Positions 23,601 through 33,899 of a stretch of DNA of 64,000 nucleotides are shown one piece after another. The position numbers were made by a program, and so were the translations under genes. The notes below the pieces were generated by a model. That model searched no databases. It was given only the letters and a program-made list of their open reading frames with translations, and was not told where the DNA came from. Source of the DNA: Diphasiastrum complanatum (lineage: Eukaryota; Streptophyta; Lycopodiopsida; Lycopodiales; Lycopodiaceae); the NCBI GenBank assembly GCA_029204225.1, contig CM055110.1, positions 988,675 to 1,052,674 of the forward strand, in the 5' to 3' direction. The number at the start of each line of letters is the position of its first letter. Within the stretch, counting starts at the first letter, position 1.

Positions 23601-26039
23601 TGTCTAAAGGGAGGGACTTCAGCTCACATCACCCTTTTCAAGTTAGAGTTCCATTACTGCTAGAAGATCCTTTGTAAGGTGAAATAGAAATTTAATGACT
23701 ATTTTGAAAGAATGGGGGCTTGTTGGAGGTATAGGAATGCACCTGCCATGTGGAGGCAGAAGGCCTCATGAGTCCCAGAACTACATATAAGAAGACATTG
23801 AAGGATGTGTGAGTGTATGTGGTAGAAAGCTGACAGTATCTGGAGCTGGCTCGGCCCAACAGCAAGGTTTACATCATGGTTTTCCAACATTTCTGAAAGC
23901 CTTAATTGGTTGTCCATGAACATGTAGTCATAATCTGGTACTCGCCAAGGGAGAGTGTTGAAGGTGTGTAGCTACGCAGATAAAAAAAGATGTCAACACA
24001 GAGGGTGGTATCTGAGACTATGTCGCTTACTTGCAGAGAGGCTGGGTAACGGCCGCATCAGTGGCTGTCAGGAAATAATCTGATCGTGCTAGTGAGCGAT
24101 GGATGATCTGTGAGAGCCTGAAATCTTTGGACAAGGGGCGAACAGAAGACTGTGTAGGGCGTAATCTGATCCGTGCTGGTAAGCGACGAGGCTTGCACCT
24201 CAATGGCCAAGCTTTTCAAGAGGATTGGTGATGGCCATATCAGCTTTGAGGCTATTACTAGCAGCTAATAGTTTCAAGTGAATGTAGCTACTTTTCTGAT
24301 CTATGATCTCTGTCACAACGAGCAAAAACAAAACAATCACAAAGTATAGCATGCAACCTACAATATGTGAAGCAAGAAAATTGCTATTCAAATAGAATGT
24401 AAAAGAATGACTACTCATTATTGAAGCTTTCAAGCTGTCGTCGCAATGCATTCTCATGAGCCTCAATCTCCTGTAGCCTCCTTTCAATTTCTGCTAGCTT
24501 ACGGCTCGCCTCGGCATGCAAGGCTTCTGCAGAATGTACTTTAGCATCTGCCAACAAAGATCTCTCCTCGGCATCATTCACCATATCTCTGGCTTGAACG
24601 AGCTTTTCTTCAGCTTCCTTTTTCCCTTCTGCAGTTTCTGATTGCATATGGTGCAAAGCTTTTTCAAGCTGCAACCAAATCCATATGAGACACAGACTGA
24701 GGATGACCCATTTGACTGGAAACAGCAATTATAGGCCTATTGTGCAGGTTACTTACATCGAGAATGCATTGTTTTTCAATTGCCAATGCCTTCTTCAATA
24801 ATTCTTCCCGCTTTTCAGCCTCTTTGATTGCTGCCGCATGTGCTGACTCCTCCTTTTGCCAGTTTTCCTCTGCTTCACTCACAGAATGCTTAATTCTGTC
24901 ATACTTCAGACCCAAAGATTTAAACTCTGATAAGAATCCACCCACTTGGGACTGGTACTCATAAATCTGCATCAACATTAAGGTCAAACAGATTTTAAGC
25001 ATTTTCTAGTGGCAAACAGCCATACTCCTATATGCCGTATTTTGCATATAATATTAGGAAAAACTACTTTTTAGATGGCGTGCAAGTAAGCAGTAACCAA
25101 CCTAGGAAATTTGTGAGAAGACAAGATGAACTTACTGAGGATCTCATTCACTGCAAGATGGACACGATATGAGCCTCTATAGTAATCTAACCAAATTACC
25201 AGCACCGGTTGCCAACCTTCTATGGAAATTTTATTTTGCTTGCGGTAACATCGTACTACATTGATTGCTTGTAGCAAGCATTGTAAGCTAGAATTTTCTC
25301 ACTTTTGCCAACGTTTGTAGGATAACTACTTCCAGGTAAAAAACTTGCAAGGAACACAACGAATACAGCCCAACAAATCTTCAAGGGCAGAGTTTGAATT
25401 ATACGTCAGGCAGAGAAAAAGGTTGGGAAGATGGCCCAATTGGATAAGCTTTTAAGGACAATATGCCACGGATGCCCAGAAGAATTGAGCGGTAATCACT
25501 CCAAAATAGTGAAGCAACAAAAAAGCTGGTTAATTAGACTTCAAAGAGGCTCTGTCCCAGTCAAAATGCGAAGGTTTTATGAAGGGTCATGGGTTAATCT
25601 GCATACATATAGTGCCTGGGGCAGATGGTCAAGCCTTCATAGAGAAAAAACTTTCTTGCAAACAACTAGTCAACTGGTCGGTCATGAATAAGCTAAACAA
25701 ATTTCTGCTAAGAAAAATGGGTCTTGCCAAAATTTATGGGTTGTAGAAAACCTCGGATTGCAGGCCGGAAATGTGACTCTGCAAAGCAGATCTGCCTCTT
25801 TTCTCCACCAAAACCATGTCCAAGGATCCAGATTCCTGTTCAGGTCTGCTAATTTCACTATCTGACCGACCTGCATTGCCAATTCCATGGCTAGAATGTT
25901 GATCTGTAGACCCATTTTCATGAGCAGTGATGGTTGCTCTTAAAAGCGAGGATCTGGTGTTGGGCTTGTCCCTTCTCTCTGCTGCTGATAGCAGCAGGCC
26001 CTGATTGTTGGTCATGCTGTTCCTGTGTGGAGTAAACAT
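17443..26039 (-). CDS. CRWN: Nuclear matrix constituent protein (NMCP/CRWN), plant lamin-like coiled coil, 8 exons
   Basis: NMCP/CRWN proteins line the inner nuclear envelope of plants and set nuclear size, shape and heterochromatin position. Proposed exons (minus): 26039-25752, 24966-24757, 24668-24415, 23012-22742, 22546-22463, 21054-20923, 20251-18123, 17617-17443. All introns are GT-AG and phases agree, giving 1180 residues, within the usual family size. Family marks: N-terminal MFTPHR; the IYEYQ and CILDLEKALH blocks; a coiled-coil rod to about residue 830; FSWLQRCASIFF near 880; a basic cluster GGRKKRRQ near 1087, a likely nuclear localisation signal; and RYNFRNSTV near 1117. It is the only clearly intact host gene here. 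Type 1 versus type 2 NMCP is not certain; the MFTP start favours type 1. Confidence 0.92.
18123..20251 (-). CDS. CRWN: NMCP exon 7 (residues 414-1123): main rod and tail
   Basis: The largest exon begins DAMAKVLDEKKK after atgcag. Its first ~415 residues are almost continuous Glu/Lys/Arg/Leu heptads, including the LRKLKDEIE block near the rod end. The tail holds the WLQRC motif, Ser-rich linkers, a GGRKKRRQ basic cluster and the terminal RYNFRNSTV. Read without splicing, translation stops at 18119-18121, but that TAA lies inside a perfect gtaagt donor, so the exon is taken to end at 18123. Confidence 0.9.
20312..20592. mobile_element. MITE-like inverted-repeat element in NMCP intron 6
   Basis: Termini gtgttacatacctggc (20312-20327) and its complement with one mismatch (20577-20592). 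The inverted similarity continues inward for about 100 bp (shared agttagc and tagcaagagtt blocks). Length 281 bp, non-coding. No clear target duplication was seen, so the family is unassigned. Confidence 0.55.
20923..21054 (-). CDS. CRWN: NMCP exon 6 (44 codons)
   Basis: Encodes EITQNEQQVKDLESN to DEQKQKQ between acceptor catgcag and donor gtgctt. Phase 0 at both ends. It continues the rod. Confidence 0.82.
22463..22546 (-). CDS. CRWN: NMCP exon 5 (28 codons)
   Basis: A short exon encoding AAIQREVALERKEEELL to SRER between a ttctgtag acceptor and a gtaagc donor. It has no ATG, so only homology and splice phase reveal it. It keeps the coiled-coil character. Confidence 0.82.
22742..23012 (-). 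CDS. CRWN: NMCP exon 4
   Basis: Acceptor ttcaccag, then CEARRMDLNLEEENLQNWE. The exon ends FSLREE before gtaaag. The LQNWE block corresponds to the conserved L-x-W/EWE segment of the rod. Confidence 0.87.
24415..24668 (-). CDS. CRWN: NMCP exon 3
   Basis: Starts LEKALHHMQSE after ttggttgcag and ends ...LESFNN plus two bases of a Glu codon before gtagtc. Glu/Lys-rich heptads continue the rod. Phase 2 at the donor matches the single base at the start of exon 4. Confidence 0.85.
24757..24966 (-). CDS. CRWN: NMCP exon 2 (residues 97-166)
   Basis: Starts IYEYQSQVG after a gatgcag acceptor and ends CILD before a strong gtaagt donor. It covers the start of the rod domain. The 70 codons are in phase 0 at both ends. 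Confidence 0.88.
25752..26039 (-). CDS. CRWN: NMCP exon 1 (residues 1-96)
   Basis: ATG at 26039 begins MFTPHR, the conserved NMCP1 start with its TP phosphorylation-type site. The exon ends ...GLQSE before a gttttc donor, a weak consensus, but joining to exon 2 restores the expected EL/I-x-YQ block in phase 0. The region between residues 10 and 80 is low in helix-formers and variable, as in the family. Confidence 0.85.
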
Positions 26040-26155
26040 GCATGTGAGGATGATCCCGAGGTATGGCTTCCCTCTGCTGGATTCAGCAGCAAAAAATTTC
26101 TGTTACAAATACTACTAGAGCTATAGCTACAGCTAAGGAAAATGCTCTCCCTCCC

Positions 26156-26158
<3 letters not shown>

Positions 26159-26189
<31 letters not shown>
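26159..26189. repeat. (CT)n microsatellite in the NMCP 5' region
   Basis: About 15 CT units, reading GA on the gene strand, 120-150 bp upstream of the ATG and probably in the 5' UTR. GA tracts here can bind BPC/GAGA-type plant factors (known of such tracts; not shown for this gene). Confidence 0.7.
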
Positions 26190-26192
<3 letters not shown>

Positions 26193-26455
26193 GAATTGAA
26201 CGGGAAGCAAGCACGGAGAACAGTAAGGCAGACGGAACTTCAAAAGTGCAAAACTTTGTTGAAGGGAGCCCTTCCAGGGTCTTCAGACATGAGAACTTTG
26301 TCGTCAGAACCCGTCAGACTGACACTGCCTGAAAAGGAATGTCTAACTCGTACCTTTCACTTTCGCTTGTTACTAGGTCCTAGAATAAGTTATGCATGGG
26401 TGTCAGTTGGGTATTTTACTCCAATTTCAATTTTTAACCATTCAAAAACTTTTTC

Positions 26456-26461
26456 TTTATA
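26456..26461 (-). promoter_or_regulatory. Possible TATA box of the NMCP gene
   Basis: The minus strand reads ccaatgatttataaag, a CCAAT followed closely by TATAAA, about 420 bp upstream of the ATG. This would leave a 5' UTR of up to ~390 nt. It is AT-rich DNA, so a chance match is possible. Confidence 0.3.
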
Positions 26462-26613
26462 AATCATTGGAATTTGGCAATGCTCCCTCAGGGTTACAAA
26501 ACCACCAAAGCACACAACACCACCACACCATGGGCCAATAGCTACTATGGAACTTTACTAACTGCATTTACACTTACATTTACAATGCTCAATGTTACGA
26601 ACTAGACAACGTT

Positions 26614-26703
26614 CACAATAAGACATAGGGTTGGCAAGTCCTCTTGTTAGCTACAGTACACAATAAGACATAGGGTTGCCAAGTCCTCTTGTTAGCTACA
26701 GTA
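26614..26703. repeat. Tandem duplication of a 45-bp unit
   Basis: Units 26614-26658 and 26659-26703 differ at a single base (ggttgg versus ggttgc). The near identity indicates a recent event. Confidence 0.85.
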
Positions 26704-26897
26704 GCAGTAGCGATGAGAGTAGAGGAGAGGATGACGACATGCACATAGTTTTCATAGTATGTTATGAATTGAATCTATCAAGGCTAATTTGTGTTAGTGA
26801 GAACATGGCGTGACTCTCTTTATATCTCAAGGGAGTGAGGACATGAGGGAGAGATAAACCTATGCAACATCCCATCCACATTTCAAGTTTTGCCCAA

Positions 26898-27364
26898 GAG
26901 GGCTCAAAACTTCCAATCTTGCCTAGGACGTATGAAGATTTGAAGGGCATCAAAATACAACCAATGAGATTGCTTGAAAAACGTATGAGCTTATATTATA
27001 GTGAGAGTCCCTCAAACCTTAGAAAGAAGCACACAAAGAATCTTAAACTAAACACATGAACATTCTCATGATAGAATTCCGATAGGCCACAAAATGTTCT
27101 TATCTAAGTGTAGCACACGTTTCGTGAGGGCTCAAAACTTCTAATTTACTTGCCACGAATGAAGATTTTGAGAGCATCAAAAGTACAACCAATGAGATTG
27201 CTATAAAAGCATGTGAACTTAATATTATAGTGGTTAATGCGGGTCCCCCAAACCTTAGACCCAAGCACATGAAAAACCTCATAATGAACACACGAAAGTT
27301 CTCATAATAGAATCTTAGTCCCAATAGGCCACAAAATGTTCTTATCTAGGTGTAGCACACATTT
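26898..27364. repeat. Two diverged tandem units of ~230 bp
   Basis: 26898-27125 and 27126-27364 share, in order, gagggctcaaaactt, aaccaatgagattgct, atattatagtg, aaaccttaga and aggccacaaaatgttcttatct, then tgtagcacac. The divergence is substantial. No coding content is recognised. Confidence 0.75.
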
Positions 27365-28454
27365 AGATTACAAGCCATTCTTATAACAATATTGTTCATA
27401 TTCATCATTCTAACTAGCTTGTCATTATCCAAGCATGGAAAAATATTTGGAGTTTCAATGATGTTTTCTAAATCATGTTGTAATATAGAACATTTATTTC
27501 ACGTCTATCCTTATTGGTCGGTTTGTTTGTATTATCCAGGAGGTGGTGCATATCAAGTGATCATGGAGTTCATGCAATACCATGTGGATTTCACATATCT
27601 ACTAGAATATTTCACATTGGATAGAGTAGTGCAAGTGACATAGTTAACATTTTCAGATTAGCTTCCATTGAGCTATCTTTAAAATACACAACTAGGTGAC
27701 TTACTAGGGAGTTTTGGGATATTATGTGAGTAAATGGAGTGCAAGTTTTGCAAATTTATTTTTGCAAAAACTATCAATCATGGCTAATGTTAGTCCAAAA
27801 AACATTAGCCCACTTCAACTTGCCAAGCAGAAAAACTACATGTCATGAAAAACTACCACTTATATTTGAGAGCTTTTAATACTTGTCTTTTAAAATGGTC
27901 ACAATTAAAGATCAGATTAGAAAATGTGAACTCGATTTACAAACATTAAACTCCACATGACAATATCCGATAATGAAGGCAACCGGACCTCCAAGTTTTC
28001 AACACAACAAAGGGTTGTTGATAAAGGTTGTAAATGGCAAAAAAAGACTTTGCCACTAGTTCTACTTGCCAACAAGTAGAGTAGGTAAGCCAAAAAATTA
28101 ATAATTTGTTTTTTCCCAATGAGTAGAGATGGTTAGCCATGTTCATAATGGTTGTGAATGACAAAAAGGCTATGAATGCCATGTTGTGATCTCAAAAGCT
28201 ACTTCTTTCTTTAACAATTCACATAACACTTTGTTATTACCAATTTTATCATATCCTTTCAATTTTAGAAATATTCTCATTTTTTTATATTGATTAGAAA
28301 AACATTATTTATTTTTAAGACTCTTGAGGATCTGACTTGGCATAATCCATAAAAGCAACATAATGATTCATAAATCAAACTAACCACATTCATAGAGTAA
28401 ACCCAGCCCATACTCACCCTAGTGCAGTGGTGGGTATTACCAACATCACAAATC
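27365..28454. other. AT-rich intergenic DNA
   Basis: No gene, LTR end or RNA feature was recognised. Confidence 0.4.
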
Positions 28455-29136
28455 TGTAAAAATTACAGCAGATAAGGATCCTAAAACACTTGAAATGATG
28501 AGAGAAACAATAGATTATGATTTCATAAGATTAGCACAAGTTGAACCATCAAAATCCATCAAAAATCTATGCTTGAACCTCACTAAATGGCCCAAATCCT
28601 TGAAGAAGGCTTCACACGTGTGAAAGTACGGCCTCCCACAGTCTGAGTATTGTACACCAGACCTACATTCAATCCTATAATCATTAGTAATCATAAGTAC
28701 TCAAACAATTATGAACATAGAGAGCAATCGCACCATTATGAGAGAAAAAACATGAAATTGCTTGATTGATTTTGGTGAGATATCATCACCTATATATACA
28801 TGATCCATCACGGTTTTGGGCAGGTATGAGTAGCCCTAAACCTATCCCTAATGCTAATTTTGGTGGATCTTTCATCCCTACCAAGTTAGGGTTGGAATCT
28901 TGGAGATCCCTCAACAATGCAAAAATTACCAAAAATAGCTCCTATTTTTTCTCCCTTGTATCTAAGCATAATTTGGACTCATTCCAAAGGTTCTAACACT
29001 TAGGTCTACTTGAGAACATCCTTATGAATGGAATCCTATGCTATTTGGCACGTGTGACAAGCCACATCATGACCATCTAACTATTTACAAATCATATGAC
29101 CAAAACTAGTCAAGCTAGAATTGTGAATTTTTAACA
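28455..29136 (-). repeat. E1 3' LTR
   Basis: In sense orientation it begins tgttaaaaattcac and ends ctgtaatttttaca. It carries a TATATATA core promoter and the TCACACGTGTGA palindrome at 28612-28623. Confidence 0.92.
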
Positions 29137-29147
29137 CTCCTCCTCAC
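29137..29147 (-). other. Polypurine tract of E1
   Basis: On the minus strand gtgaggaggag directly precedes the 3' LTR and begins a few bases after the pol stop codon. Confidence 0.85.
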
Positions 29148-29150
29148 TAT

Positions 29151-32100
29151 CTAGCTTGGTTCAATCATTGCTTTACTAATCACTCCAAGTGATGATCTGA
29201 ACTTCATAAAAGGTGTCTTTTGAAGTGGTTTAGTAAGTAGATCAGCTACACATTCATTGCTTGGAACATGCTCCAAAGCAATCTCCTTGGCTTGCACCAT
29301 TTCTCTCACAAAGTGATGGCATATCTCAATGTGCTTAGATCTTGCATGGAAGATTGGGTTAGATGCAAGGTGTTGGGCTGATATATTGTCATTGTAGATG
29401 ATTGGTGCCTCCTCTGAATCCATGATCTTTAGTTCCACCAATAATCTCTTGATCCAAAGTACTTCCTTTGTAGTGGTTGTCAAAGCTTTGTACTCGGCCT
29501 CGGTTGAAGATAGAGATATAGTTTCTTTCTTTTTTGAAAGCCATGAAACCACACCTTCTCCTATGAAAGTTGAATAGACACTTGTTGATTTCCTATCCCT
29601 CTTGTCCCCTGCAAAATCTGAATCACTAAATGCATGAAGGTTAATCACATCTCCTCTATATAGAATCCCAAAATCCAATGTACCCGAGATGTATCTTAGA
29701 ATCCTCTTAGCCTTTTTCCAATGGATATTCAATGGCTTTTGCATGGATTGGCTCAACCTACATACACTAAAGCTAAGATCTGGTCTAGTTATAGTGATCC
29801 ACATTAAGGAACCTATAAGTTGCCTAAACAAAGTGATGTCCATGAAGGATCTTTCATCATCTTCATTTGGCACTTTTACATCTTGCTCCATTGGTGTGTC
29901 AACACTTTTGCATACTTCCATCTTAAACTTCTTCAAAAGACTTTGAGCATAGTTTACTTGACTTATAAAGATAAATTCAGACCCTCTAAGTACTTCTATG
30001 CCTAAGATGAAGTGAAGACACCCTAGATCTACCATCTTGAACTCTAAGGATAGATCTATCTTCATTTTTTCAATACCATCAACACTATTTCCACTAATGA
30101 TGATGTCATCTACATAAATGAGTAAAAGTACAATACCAACATCATCAAACTTAATGTAAAGAGTGGGATCATATTCACTTTGAACAAAAGAAAGTGAAAT
30201 AAGATAGCAATGTAGTCTTGAATTCCAAGATCTCGAGGCTTGCTTCAAGCCATAGATGCTTCTTTGGAGATGGCATACTTTGTTCTCCATTCCATGCTTG
30301 ATGAACCCTTGTGGCTGCTCCATATAGATATCCTCTTCCAAAAAACCATTAAAGAAAGCATTAGAGACATCCATTTGACATAGAATCCATCCAAAATGTG
30401 ATGCAAGTTCAATGATTAGTCTTATTGTGACCATCTTGGCCACGGGTGCAAAAGTTTCCTCATAGTCTATCCCTTTCTCTTGAGCATAACCTTTTGCAAC
30501 TAATCTTGCTTTATGTTTGTTAACACTCCCATTTGCATTCAACTTAAGATTGAAGACCCACTTGCATCCTATTACATTCCTTTGAGGTCTCTCAACAAGC
30601 AACCAAGTTTCATTCTCAATTAAGGCATCATACTCATCCAACATAGCTTTATACCATTCTTTGGAGTTCAATGCATCTTCAACATTAGACGGTTCTTCAA
30701 AACTAGATAAAGCATAAGAAGTGGATGAGATACCCTCAACTTGCTGTCCTTTGCCTTGATATGTGAGCCTTGATGGCTCCACTTTTGCCCTTGAAGATCT
30801 CCTTGGTGTGATAGGTGGGTTTGGTGCTTGCTCCTCCATGAGCTCCTCCTCAAAACCAAGATCTTGCTCCTCGGCCATCTTCTTCTTGATTGTTGGAGCA
30901 CTTGAGCCTTCTTCAAGCATATGCATATGATGTTCATCAAAGATGAAATCCCTTGAAACAACAAATTTGTTCAAGGATGGGAGATAGACTTTGTAGCCCT
31001 TGCTTGAGCTTGCATATCCAAGCATGATCCCTCTTGTGGAAGATGGATCCTCCTTGGTTCTTGTTTCCAATGGCACATGCAAATAACATATACACCCAAA
31101 GACTTTCAAGTGATTAAGATTGGGTTTCTTTCCATACAACATCTCATAAGGAGTTTTGCCTTCAATTGCTTTGCAGGACACCCTATTCATCAAGTAGTTT
31201 GCACATACAAGAGACTCACCCCAAAAGGATTTGGGCAAACAAGCATCTAATCTTAAAGACTTAGAACATTCACATAATGTTCTATTCCTTCTTTCAGCAA
31301 CTCCATTTTTTTGAGGAGTGTAAGGACAAGAAGTCTCTTTCTTGATCCCTTCCTCCTCACAAAAGGCCTTGAACTCATTGGAGATGAATTCTCCACCATT
31401 GTCACTTCTAACAATCTTGATGCTATGATTATGATGCTTTTCCACAAACAACTTGAACTTTACAAAAGTATCAAATACTTGAGACTTGAGGGAAAGTAAG
31501 AACACCCAACAATATCTTGAGTAGTCATCAATGAAGGTTAAAAACATGGATGAACCTCCATTAGATTTGGTGCTAGCAATGTGCACATCTGAGTGTATGA
31601 GTTCAAGAGGATGAGATGACTTTGTGATGGAGTTAGGAAACACCTTCTTATGTGCCTTGGATAAGGCACAAGCTTCACAAACCTTGTCTTCCTTCCCAAT
31701 AGACCTTGGTAGGCCTAAAGCATACTCCTCCTTGATCATGGCCTCCATGGAACCCGAGTTGACATGTCCAAGTCTTTTGTGCCATAAAGTAAAGGTAGAT
31801 ATCTTGCTCTTCTCGGCCAACATGACAACATTAGTATCCACAAATGCATCCAACTTATAAAGTTTGCCAAGTCTAGTGCCCTTAGCCACTATCTTACCCT
31901 TCTTCTTGATGAAACATTCATTTGAAGCAAAGTCAACATTGAAACCATTGTCTACCATTTGGCCAACACTTAGTAGATTCTTTGTTATTGTAGGAATGTA
32001 CAAAACACCTTCTATGTTGATCTTTTTGGAAGATCCTAAGCAAAGGGGAATGCTACCAACTCCTTCAATCTTACAAGCTTCATCATTTACTGTATAGATA

Positions 32101-33119
32101 GACTTTATAGGTCCATCATAAGATAAGAGAGAAGATAAAAACTCCCTTTTACTAGTCATGTGTGAACTAGCACCCGAGTCAATCCACCAAGGATCTTCTC
32201 CTTTGAAGCTTGTTGAAGAAAATATGGACATCATGAGAGAGTCCTCATGTGAACTCTCCTCCTCCTCCTCTTTGCTCATGTTGGCTTGGCTTTGATCTTG
32301 CTTCCTCTTGAAGCATTCCGAGGCATAATGCCCCATCTTGCTACAATAGTAGCACTTCACCTTTGATTTGTCCTTCTTGACTTTGGTGGTTGATGGAGAT
32401 GCCTTTGAGGGTCCTTCTTGATCCTCAAGCTTTGTAGACTTCTTGAATGTTGATCCTTTGCCTTTGGACTTGCCTTTGCCTTTGGTGAAGAGAGCTTGGT
32501 CATCTCCACCTTGGATGGAAAGCCTATCCATCCTCTCTTGCATTTGGCTCCTTCTTGATTCCTCGGCCATGAGTGTGCCTTGGAGTTCTTCAAGTATGGG
32601 TAGCTTACCCATAATTGCATATCCCTGAACCAAATTGTCAAATTCAAAGCTTAGTCCATTCAATATGAGTTGAACAAGCTCTTCATCCTTGATAGGATCA
32701 CCTATAAAGGCTAGCTCTTTGTTCAATTCCTTTACTCTTAGGACAAAAGTATGTGCACTCTCTCCTTTCTTTTGATAGCTTCTATAGATTTGATTCTTCA
32801 AAGCTAACATTCTAGTTTGGTTCTTGGATTCATAGACCTTTTGCAAAGTCTCCCAAGCATCTTGAGCTGAAGTGCAATCTCCTACCTCTCTTAAGAGTTC
32901 ATTTGCAACATTCATTTTTATGCAATGTAGTGCAACATTGCACCTCTTGATGTATTTGGCTTTTTCTTGAGGATGAATAGGTTCACCCTCCTTACCATTT
33001 ACAATTTCCATCAGATCTTGCATGATCATGATGGATTCCATTCTAACTTTCCATATGGAATAGTTAGTTTTGTTGAGCCTTTCATTAGTATCCAAAAGAT
33101 ATGTATTTATAGATGCCAT
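29151..33119 (-). CDS. E1 Gag-Pol polyprotein, intact (1322 aa)
   Basis: A single uninterrupted Copia polyprotein. Gag: residues 1-230 with IWKVRM, then a CCHC knuckle C256-C269 (CYYCSKMGHYASEC). Protease: DSGA at 314-317. Pre-integrase: WHKRLGH near 446 and the CEAC pair. Integrase: D511, D573 and E609, giving the canonical D,D-35-E spacing. RT: YVDD at 1002-1005 with the QMDVSNAF and SIYGLKQ blocks. RNase H: SDSD at 1165-1168, STEAEY near 1205, and the C-terminal LADLLTKPL-type block near 1293. All catalytic residues are present, so this copy could still encode enzymes for itself and for defective relatives. It starts at ATG 33119 after a ~780-nt leader. One slightly unusual residue is AFFNG where the other copies have AFLNG. 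Confidence 0.95.
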   Translation of the reverse strand: MASINTYLLDTNERLNKTNYSIWKVRMESIMIMQDLMEIVNGKEGEPIHPQEKAKYIKRCNVALHCIKMNVANELLREVGDCTSAQDAWETLQKVYESKNQTRMLALKNQIYRSYQKKGESAHTFVLRVKELNKELAFIGDPIKDEELVQLILNGLSFEFDNLVQGYAIMGKLPILEELQGTLMAEESRRSQMQERMDRLSIQGGDDQALFTKGKGKSKGKGSTFKKSTKLEDQEGPSKASPSTTKVKKDKSKVKCYYCSKMGHYASECFKRKQDQSQANMSKEEEEESSHEDSLMMSIFSSTSFKGEDPWWIDSGASSHMTSKREFLSSLLSYDGPIKSIYTVNDEACKIEGVGSIPLCLGSSKKINIEGVLYIPTITKNLLSVGQMVDNGFNVDFASNECFIKKKGKIVAKGTRLGKLYKLDAFVDTNVVMLAEKSKISTFTLWHKRLGHVNSGSMEAMIKEEYALGLPRSIGKEDKVCEACALSKAHKKVFPNSITKSSHPLELIHSDVHIASTKSNGGSSMFLTFIDDYSRYCWVFLLSLKSQVFDTFVKFKLFVEKHHNHSIKIVRSDNGGEFISNEFKAFCEEEGIKKETSCPYTPQKNGVAERRNRTLCECSKSLRLDACLPKSFWGESLVCANYLMNRVSCKAIEGKTPYEMLYGKKPNLNHLKVFGCICYLHVPLETRTKEDPSSTRGIMLGYASSSKGYKVYLPSLNKFVVSRDFIFDEHHMHMLEEGSSAPTIKKKMAEEQDLGFEEELMEEQAPNPPITPRRSSRAKVEPSRLTYQGKGQQVEGISSTSYALSSFEEPSNVEDALNSKEWYKAMLDEYDALIENETWLLVERPQRNVIGCKWVFNLKLNANGSVNKHKARLVAKGYAQEKGIDYEETFAPVAKMVTIRLIIELASHFGWILCQMDVSNAFFNGFLEEDIYMEQPQGFIKHGMENKVCHLQRSIYGLKQASRSWNSRLHCYLISLSFVQSEYDPTLYIKFDDVGIVLLLIYVDDIIISGNSVDGIEKMKIDLSLEFKMVDLGCLHFILGIEVLRGSEFIFISQVNYAQSLLKKFKMEVCKSVDTPMEQDVKVPNEDDERSFMDITLFRQLIGSLMWITITRPDLSFSVCRLSQSMQKPLNIHWKKAKRILRYISGTLDFGILYRGDVINLHAFSDSDFAGDKRDRKSTSVYSTFIGEGVVSWLSKKKETISLSSTEAEYKALTTTTKEVLWIKRLLVELKIMDSEEAPIIYNDNISAQHLASNPIFHARSKHIEICHHFVREMVQAKEIALEHVPSNECVADLLTKPLQKTPFMKFRSSLGVISKAMIEPS

Positions 33120-33898
33120 CTAGTCTCCTAATCAAGGACTTGACACAAATGAAGGTTACTTCTATTGATTTGATTGAAGGTCTACCTTATCCCACTTCTT
33201 AGGGACCTGAAAAGATCAGTAATAGACTTCCTATAAAGATCTAAGAACAAGATCAAATCATAGAATACTAGAAACAATGCACTTGCTTGATTGAAGTAGA
33301 CAATACTAGTAGAATTGCCCCTCTTTCTATAAAGAACATTAAAGCTTCCAAATGATCTGATCAAGAGTGAATTTCAGCAACCTAATATACTTCCAAAATC
33401 ACTTGTAAAAGATCTAAATGGAACTTAATGAGGATGCAACACAATCTACTATCCAATCACAAGCAAAAAATGATCAAAATTGATGAAAAATTGATCTAAT
33501 TTGGTGCATAAGTCAAGCAATGGTTGGACTGAACCTAAATCACTTTAGGAGGTTCCTACTACACCTTAGAAAAGCCTTGAAGAGTCCCCAAAACTCTGAT
33601 CTTCCCTCTCCTTGAATGCTAGAAAGCCTCCTCTATGAAATCACCTCCAAAACTCGCTTAGAAATCAATGCTTGGAGCAAGCAAAACTTGCTATCTTGGT
33701 AATGTGAATTGAATTCAACTTTGACTCTGGTTTTAGACACCTAAACACCTGCAAATGAAGTCACACAACACCAATCTCCAATGTATTTGACTCACTTTGA
33801 GTTCTAGAATCAATACTAGATGCTAAGATCCAATCTACACAAGATTTAGATCAAAAATTGTGATCAAATTGAATGAAAACCAAGGATTGTGATCAAAT
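33120..33898 (-). other. Second copy of the E leader inside E1
   Basis: Collinear with the leader at 34884-35682. Its 5' end (in element sense) is joined to the truncated gag at about 33898, where a short tttgatcacaat sequence is repeated. Confidence 0.8.
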
Positions 33899-33899
33899 T

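Noticed and set aside
23960-24190. Possible SINE or tRNA-derived sequence in NMCP intron 3
   Set aside because: There is a duplicated taatctgatc-gtgct-gt-agcga motif, but no A/B box pair, poly-A tail or cloverleaf could be supported.
25431-25691. Small plus-strand gene inside NMCP intron 1
   Set aside because: 86 codons without recognised domain or splice support, antisense to the gene; most likely chance.
28433-28437. ggtat left of E1, matching ggtat right of E1 (36378-36382), as a target duplication
   Set aside because: It lies 17 bp away from the LTR edge; a real duplication abuts the LTR. A 5-mer match within a few tens of bases is expected by chance.
28766-28996. 76-aa frame recurring in all E LTRs (MILVRYHHLYIH...)
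   Set aside because: It is antisense to LTR transcription, recurs only because LTRs are repeats, and covers the TATA region; length varies with indels.
29689-32628. Plus-strand frames over E1 (and equivalents over E2 and E4)
   Set aside because: The same antisense frames recur in every E copy because the underlying gag-pol is conserved; they are shadows.
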